From Sphingosinicella sp041916975 (lineage in GTDB: Bacteria; Pseudomonadota; Alphaproteobacteria; Sphingomonadales; Sphingomonadaceae), in NCBI RefSeq assembly GCF_041916975.1, contig NZ_JAYRYK010000001.1, forward strand, positions 62,001 to 126,000: a stretch of DNA of 64,000 nucleotides, written 5' to 3'. Under the pieces are notes generated by a model, which was not told the DNA's origin, did not search any database, and was given only the letters and a program-made list of their open reading frames with translations. Shown piece after piece: positions 59,742 through 64,000 of this stretch (position 1 is the stretch's first letter; each line of letters starts with the position of its first letter). The position numbers and the translations under genes are program-made.

Positions 59742-61666
59742 TGGGGCTGGTCGGCGGTGCCCAGATAGCGCTGCTTCAGGCGTTCGAGGGCTTTGTCGTT
59801 CCGCTTGACGCCGACATTGGCCATGATCGCTGCCACGAAATTCTGGGCGTATTCGTTCGTCGCGGCAGTCTGCATCTGCGAACGCATCTGATCGAGGAAA
59901 GCGGGCGCCTCGGCGAGGTTGCCCGGCTTCACATCGGCGACATGCACGACGAACCAGGCGCCATTGCGCGGCTGGGCGAGCGCCCGCGCATCGCCCTTGG
60001 CAAGCGCGAAGCCAAGGCTGATCGGCGGCGGCACGGGCTCGCGGCGCGCCGCGATCTCGATACGGCGGGCGGTGAAGCTCTGCGCGGGCGGCAGCTTGTT
60101 TTCCGCGAGCAGCGCGGCGAGCGGCTTTCCGGCCTTGAGGCCCACCACGATCTTGTCGGCAACTGCCTTCGCGGCAGCCATCTGGCGCTCGAAGGTGAGC
60201 GCTGCGGTGATCTGCGGTTTGATCTCGGCGAGCGGCACCGGCGTCGGCGGCACGACCTCTTCAACGTCCATCAGCGCGTGCAGCGTCTCGGAAACATCCT
60301 CGACAGTCGGCTCGTCGTTCTCTTCCGTGGCGAACGCGCGCTCGATGAGCGGACGGATGCGCTGGTCGAGCTGCAGGCCAGATTCGCCGAGCGTCAGGCC
60401 TTCGCTCGTCACCGGCGGAATGCGGACCACGGTGAGGCCGAGATCTTTTGCAGCCTCGGCGACGCTGGCGCCTTCCGCAAGAGCGTCGTCCGCCTTTTCG
60501 ACGATATCGGCGACGGCGTTCGCGGCAAGATCCGCCTCGACCGCAGGGCGGATCTCGTCCTTCACTTCGGCGAGCGTGCGCGCGGGCTTCGTCACGACGG
60601 CATCGACATGCACGACATGCCAGCCGAATTCGCTCTGCACAGGCCCGGCGATCTTGCCCGACGCAGCCTTGAACGCGGCGTCGGCCACGGCGTCGGCCGT
60701 CTGGTCGGCAAGCGCACTCTTCGAAAGCGTGCCGAGTTCGATGTCGGTTTCGCCGTAGCCTGCGACGTCCTTTGCGACGGCGGCGAAGTCTTCACCGGCG
60801 TTCACCCGCTTCGCAATCGTGTCGGCCTGCGCCTTGTCCTGCACCACCACCTGACGCAGCGTGCGCGTCTCGCTCGCGGCGAATTCGCTGGCGTGGCGCT
60901 TGTAGTAGTCGGCGAACGCGGCATCAGTCACCTTCACGGTCTTCGCGATCTCGGCATTGTCGATCAGCGCGTAGGTGATGCGGCGGCGTTCCGGCACCGT
61001 GTAGTTGGCGATGTTCTTTTTGTAGAAGGCTTCAAGGTCCGCATCGCTGAGCGTCGGGACCGGGAAGGACTGCGCCGGGATCGCGCCGAGTTCGAGCGTG
61101 CGCTGCTCGAGCTGGAGCGCCGTGAACGGCTCGGCGAGCTTGCGCGGCGTCATCGGGATCGAATCGACAAGGCCGAGCAGCTGGCGGCGCACGACGTCGC
61201 CGCCGATCTCGCGGCGCACCATGTCTTCGGTCAGCCCCTGAGCGCCGATTGCCTGCCGGAACACATCCTCGGAAAAACGTCCGTCGGGGCCACGGAACGC
61301 CGCGATCGAGGCGATTTCGGCGTCCACCTGCCGCTTGCTCGGCCCCAGGCCCAGCTTTTCACCCATCGCGGTGAGTGCCTGCGAGCCGATCAGGCGTTCG
61401 AGCACGCCTTCCAACATGCCGCCGCGCACGGCCTGCGCCGCGGTGATGCCCGGCTGTTCCTGCCGGATCGTCGCGAGCTGCCGGTCGAACTGGCTGGAGA
61501 GCTGCGCGTCGGTGACATCCTCTCCCGCGACCTCGGCCACTGCATTCGCCGCCGGGCCGCCGCCGAACGGATCACCGATACCGGTGACGATGAAGGCGAC
61601 GAGCACCAGCCCGAGAAGGGCAAGGACGATCCAGGAAGAGAGGGCCTTGCGGAAGAAACTGATCAT
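59738..61666 (-). CDS. ppiD: Periplasmic peptidyl-prolyl isomerase/chaperone, PpiD/SurA type
   Basis: A 642-residue membrane-anchored chaperone. One N-terminal helix (ALSSWIVLALLGLVLVAFIV, about residues 8-28) anchors it with the bulk in the periplasm. A SurA-N-like helical region (residues 40-185) precedes a parvulin domain (about 255-365, with TRTLRQVVVQD, FAAVAKDVAGYGETDIELG and SEFGWHVVHVD), then a second helical/parvulin-like part. It probably helps fold exported and outer-membrane proteins. It is the first gene of the trp-moa operon. Confidence 0.93.
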   Translation of the reverse strand: MISFFRKALSSWIVLALLGLVLVAFIVTGIGDPFGGGPAANAVAEVAGEDVTDAQLSSQFDRQLATIRQEQPGITAAQAVRGGMLEGVLERLIGSQALTAMGEKLGLGPSKRQVDAEIASIAAFRGPDGRFSEDVFRQAIGAQGLTEDMVRREIGGDVVRRQLLGLVDSIPMTPRKLAEPFTALQLEQRTLELGAIPAQSFPVPTLSDADLEAFYKKNIANYTVPERRRITYALIDNAEIAKTVKVTDAAFADYYKRHASEFAASETRTLRQVVVQDKAQADTIAKRVNAGEDFAAVAKDVAGYGETDIELGTLSKSALADQTADAVADAAFKAASGKIAGPVQSEFGWHVVHVDAVVTKPARTLAEVKDEIRPAVEADLAANAVADIVEKADDALAEGASVAEAAKDLGLTVVRIPPVTSEGLTLGESGLQLDQRIRPLIERAFATEENDEPTVEDVSETLHALMDVEEVVPPTPVPLAEIKPQITAALTFERQMAAAKAVADKIVVGLKAGKPLAALLAENKLPPAQSFTARRIEIAARREPVPPPISLGFALAKGDARALAQPRNGAWFVVHVADVKPGNLAEAPAFLDQMRSQMQTAATNEYAQNFVAAIMANVGVKRNDKALERLKQRYLGTADQPQ

Positions 61667-61810
61667 CGGGAGCCTTTGGTCTTTCGCGCGCGTTCAGCAT
61701 TGAAAATAGCGCCCGGTTTATAGGTAGCTGCGGCAGGCGCGGCAAGCGCGCCCTTGGCTTGCCCGTGCGTGCGTTGCTAAGGCCTACCGCAAATGCACAT
61801 GGAGAGTTTG

Positions 61811-62554
61811 ATGGAAAAGCCGATGCTGGTTGCGGGCAACTGGAAAATGAACGGCCTGAAGGCTGCGCTTGTCGAGGTGGAAGCGATCGCGCGGGCGGCC
61901 GATTCCGCGCCTTCCCGTGTCGAAGTTGCCATCGCACCGCCATTTACGCTCCTCGCTCTGGCAAAGGGTGCCGCGGCGGGCACGCGTTTGCGGCTTGGCG
62001 GGCAGGATTGCCACGCGAACCCCTCGGGTGCGCACACCGGCTGCATCGCCGCGCCGATGCTCTCCGATCTCGGCTGCGACTTCGTCATCGTTGGTCACAG
62101 CGAGCGGCGTACCGACAACGGCGAGACCGACGCGGTCGTGAAGCTGAAGGCCACGGCAGCGATCATGGCTGGCCTCCGCGCGATCATCTGCGTCGGCGAA
62201 ACGGAAGCCGAGCGTGATGCCGCGCGCCATCTCGACGTCGTCGCGGCGCAAATCGACGGCTCGCTTCCGGATGCGGACCCGGCAAGCGTCGTCATCGCCT
62301 ATGAGCCCGTGTGGGCGATCGGTACGGGCCGCACGCCGCTCGCGGGCGATGTCGACGAGATGCACAATGCCATCCGCGCGCGCCTCGTCGCCCGCTACGG
62401 CGAGGACGGACGCCGCATCCTCATCCTCTACGGCGGCTCGGTGAAGCCCTCGAACGCCGCCGAGCTGTTCGCGGTGCCCGAGGTCGGCGGCGCCCTCGTC
62501 GGCGGCGCCAGCCTCAAGGCCGCGGACTTCCTGCCCATCATCGCTGCGGCCTGA
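61811..62554 (+). CDS. tpiA: Triosephosphate isomerase
   Basis: A 247-residue glycolytic TIM barrel. Active-site residues: Lys12 in VAGNWKMNG, the His in IVGHSERR, and the Glu in AYEPVWAIGTG; the phosphate loop is LYGGSVKPSNA and GGALVGGASL. Starts at 61793 and 61799 are possible, but GGAGAG (61801-61806) points to ATG 61811 and gives the normal N-terminus. It is divergent from ppiD with about 140 bases between. Confidence 0.97.
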   Translation: MEKPMLVAGNWKMNGLKAALVEVEAIARAADSAPSRVEVAIAPPFTLLALAKGAAAGTRLRLGGQDCHANPSGAHTGCIAAPMLSDLGCDFVIVGHSERRTDNGETDAVVKLKATAAIMAGLRAIICVGETEAERDAARHLDVVAAQIDGSLPDADPASVVIAYEPVWAIGTGRTPLAGDVDEMHNAIRARLVARYGEDGRRILILYGGSVKPSNAAELFAVPEVGGALVGGASLKAADFLPIIAAA

Positions 62555-62557
62555 CGC

Positions 62558-63613
62558 GTGCGCGCCGCAGCTTTCGCCGCCGTGATGCTGGTCTCCCTGC
62601 CGGCAGCGGCGGAGGTGCGGCTCGTGGTGCCGGAGGCGAATGCACCGCGCACCGGCACGTTCGAGGTGATCTTCCTCAACGACAGCGCAGAGGCCGCGAA
62701 GCTCGACGCACCGAAAACGATCACCGTGGCGGAAGGCGAGGCGGCGCTGGAAGGCCCGGCACCTGCCGAGATCACCCCCGGCGGCTTCGCGCGCGTCACC
62801 TACCGTCTCGGTTCGGTCCCGGCAGCGCCCGCGCCACAGGTGGCCGTCGCAGCCTCCACGGCCACGCCGCAGGAGGCCGAATCGACCGGCCTCGGCCGCT
62901 TCGAGACCTACGAGCCGATGTATGCGCTCGTCGGCGCGAACCCGTCGGACGCAAAGCTCCAGCTCAGCTTCCGCTACCGCCTCTTCGGCCACCAGCCGCG
63001 TGAGTTCACAACGGGAGACGGCAGCCGCGAATGGCGCGCGGGCCTCTATTTCGGATACACGCAGCGCATGTTCTGGGATCTCTCCCAAGAGTCGATCCCG
63101 ATGTACGACATCACGTTCAGCCCGGAACTGTTCCTGCGCGCCGTCTCACCGGGCTCGACCAGCATCGGCGCGCCGATGCTCGGCATCCAGGCGGGTCTCC
63201 GTCACCAGTCGAATGGCGAGGACGGCGCGGATTCGCGCAGCTACAACACGCTCTACGTGGAGCCCTCGGTCGGTTTCGGTCTCGGCAACGGCTGGACGCT
63301 CACCGCCGCGCCGCGGCTCTGGGTCTATGTCGGCAGCAAGGAGGGCAACGAGCGCATCGCCCGCTATCGCGGCTACACGGGCCTCACGATCGACCTGAAA
63401 CAGCAGGACGGTTTCGGCCTGCGCACCTTTCTACAAGGCAACCTTTCAGGCGGGCGCGGCAGTGCCGAGGTGGACATGAGCTATTCGCTGCGCCGCTGGA
63501 CCGGGCTCAACCTCTATCTCTACAGCCAGCTCTACACCGGCTACGGCGAAGCGCTCATCGACTACGACGAACGCAACACCCGCCTGCGCTTCGGCATCGG
63601 GATCGTCCGCTAG
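62558..63613 (+). CDS. pldA: Outer-membrane phospholipase A
   Basis: A 351-residue OMPLA-type lipase. A signal peptide (about residues 1-19) precedes a 12-strand-type barrel. The catalytic residues are found in GLRHQSNGEDGADSRSYNTLY: His216, Ser218 and Asn230, as in E. coli (His142, Ser144, Asn156). Residues 20-110 form an extra beta/Ala-Pro-rich N-terminal region before the barrel begins at FETYEPMYAL. GTG 62558 starts three bases after tpiA. Its stop codon interlocks with that of the convergent methyltransferase (CTAG). Confidence 0.9.
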   Translation: MRAAAFAAVMLVSLPAAAEVRLVVPEANAPRTGTFEVIFLNDSAEAAKLDAPKTITVAEGEAALEGPAPAEITPGGFARVTYRLGSVPAAPAPQVAVAASTATPQEAESTGLGRFETYEPMYALVGANPSDAKLQLSFRYRLFGHQPREFTTGDGSREWRAGLYFGYTQRMFWDLSQESIPMYDITFSPELFLRAVSPGSTSIGAPMLGIQAGLRHQSNGEDGADSRSYNTLYVEPSVGFGLGNGWTLTAAPRLWVYVGSKEGNERIARYRGYTGLTIDLKQQDGFGLRTFLQGNLSGGRGSAEVDMSYSLRRWTGLNLYLYSQLYTGYGEALIDYDERNTRLRFGIGIVR

Positions 63614-64000
63614 GGCCTTTCACCCACGATCCACCACACCCGGTGCGGAACCGCGAGTGGATCTTCCGGAAAACGTGCGCGGAGCGTCGAGGCCAGAATC
63701 TCGTCGAAACGGGCGGTTGCTTCGGCGTCGAGGCTGGCCTTGATCCCGGCGCTGGCGCGGATGCGGCCGCGCCACGCTTCATGGCTGTAGGGCTGGGCGA
63801 TATCGAACGACCGGGTTTCAAGGCTCGTAAAGCCGGCGTTCGCCATGTCGGCGGGCCAGTGCGGATAGACTCCTGTTCCGCCGGCGAGCGCCCATGCCGG
63901 ATTCGCTTCCATGATCAGCTGCTCGGTCGCCTCGACGACGTTGCCCCGGAGCGGAAGCCAGTCGAAATGGCAAATGACCAGGTGTCCGCCGGGCTTCAGC
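63610..64000 (-). CDS. Class I SAM-dependent methyltransferase (5' end beyond window)
   Basis: The C-terminal part of a methyltransferase; the frame is open to the window edge. The visible segment begins LKPGGHLVICHFDWLPLRGN, the typical post-motif III strand of Rossmann methyltransferases, followed by a variable substrate-binding cap and a C-terminal WWIVGERP. The SAM-binding motif lies outside. The substrate cannot be predicted. It is convergent with pldA. Confidence 0.82.
   Translation of the reverse strand, partial: LKPGGHLVICHFDWLPLRGNVVEATEQLIMEANPAWALAGGTGVYPHWPADMANAGFTSLETRSFDIAQPYSHEAWRGRIRASAGIKASLDAEATARFDEILASTLRARFPEDPLAVPHRVWWIVGERP

Noticed and set aside
59741..61723. A 660-codon open frame on the plus strand over ppiD
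   Set aside because: Arg/Asp/His-rich translation with no recognisable domain, antisense to a gene with a clear parvulin domain and an operon overlap with trpE.

Overview
The window is high-GC, almost gap-free bacterial chromosome. It most likely comes from an alphaproteobacterium of the order Sphingomonadales; this is inferred from gene content and order, since there is no rRNA here. The supporting neighbourhoods are a complete 14-gene nuo operon running into birA-coaX-rnj-DUF1467, a zapA-6S RNA-fthC-DUF2842-aroQ block, and ppiD-trpEGDC-moaC-moeA followed by lexA, comEC, gltX and gltA. Alphaproteobacterial families (DUF2336, DUF2842, DUF1467) and a GTTC-N7-GTTC LexA box agree with this. I see no insertion sequence, prophage, CRISPR array or pseudogene. 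No gene-free stretch exceeds about 240 bases.

Layout. (1) 1-7375 (+): a tight catabolic operon with kynA, kynU, an anthranilate-CoA ligase, a crotonase, two acyl-CoA dehydrogenases (one glutaryl-CoA dehydrogenase type), a hotdog thioesterase and a RidA protein. It looks like a tryptophan-to-anthraniloyl-CoA degradation route. (2) 7505-7581: tRNA-Asp. (3) 7624-9427 (-): coiled-coil protein, zapA, 6S RNA, fthC, DUF2842, aroQ. (4) 9661-17491 and beyond (+): central carbon genes tkt, gap, pgk, fba with a secreted CAP protein between pgk and fba, then a methyltransferase, thiE, efp and suhB. (5) 18390-36034 (+): nuoA-N, birA, coaX, rnj, DUF1467. (6) 36121-39355: poorly known membrane/coiled-coil proteins and a lone Hpt protein. 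(7) 39344-44945: two CDP-alcohol phosphatidyltransferase-family enzymes, inositol-3-phosphate synthase, a nucleotidyltransferase resembling CTP:inositol-1-phosphate cytidylyltransferase, and a Wzi-like outer-membrane protein. (8) 45035-48429 (+): DUF2336 protein, soluble histidine kinase, DUF4239-like membrane protein. (9) 48491-61666: gltA, gltX, comEC (+), lexA, and the moeA-moaC-trpCDGE-ppiD operon (-). (10) 61811-64000: tpiA, outer-membrane phospholipase A, and a truncated methyltransferase.

How they work together. Regions 3, 4, 5 and 9 are housekeeping: glycolysis and pentose phosphate, respiration, tryptophan and Moco synthesis, SOS control and division. Two regions look like accessory biology. 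The first is the tryptophan/anthranilate-CoA operon. The second, and the best candidate for something undescribed, is the putative CDP-inositol cluster at 39.3-45 kb. It combines synthesis of inositol phosphate, its likely activation with CTP, a membrane transferase with an altered active-site motif, and a capsule-type outer-membrane protein.
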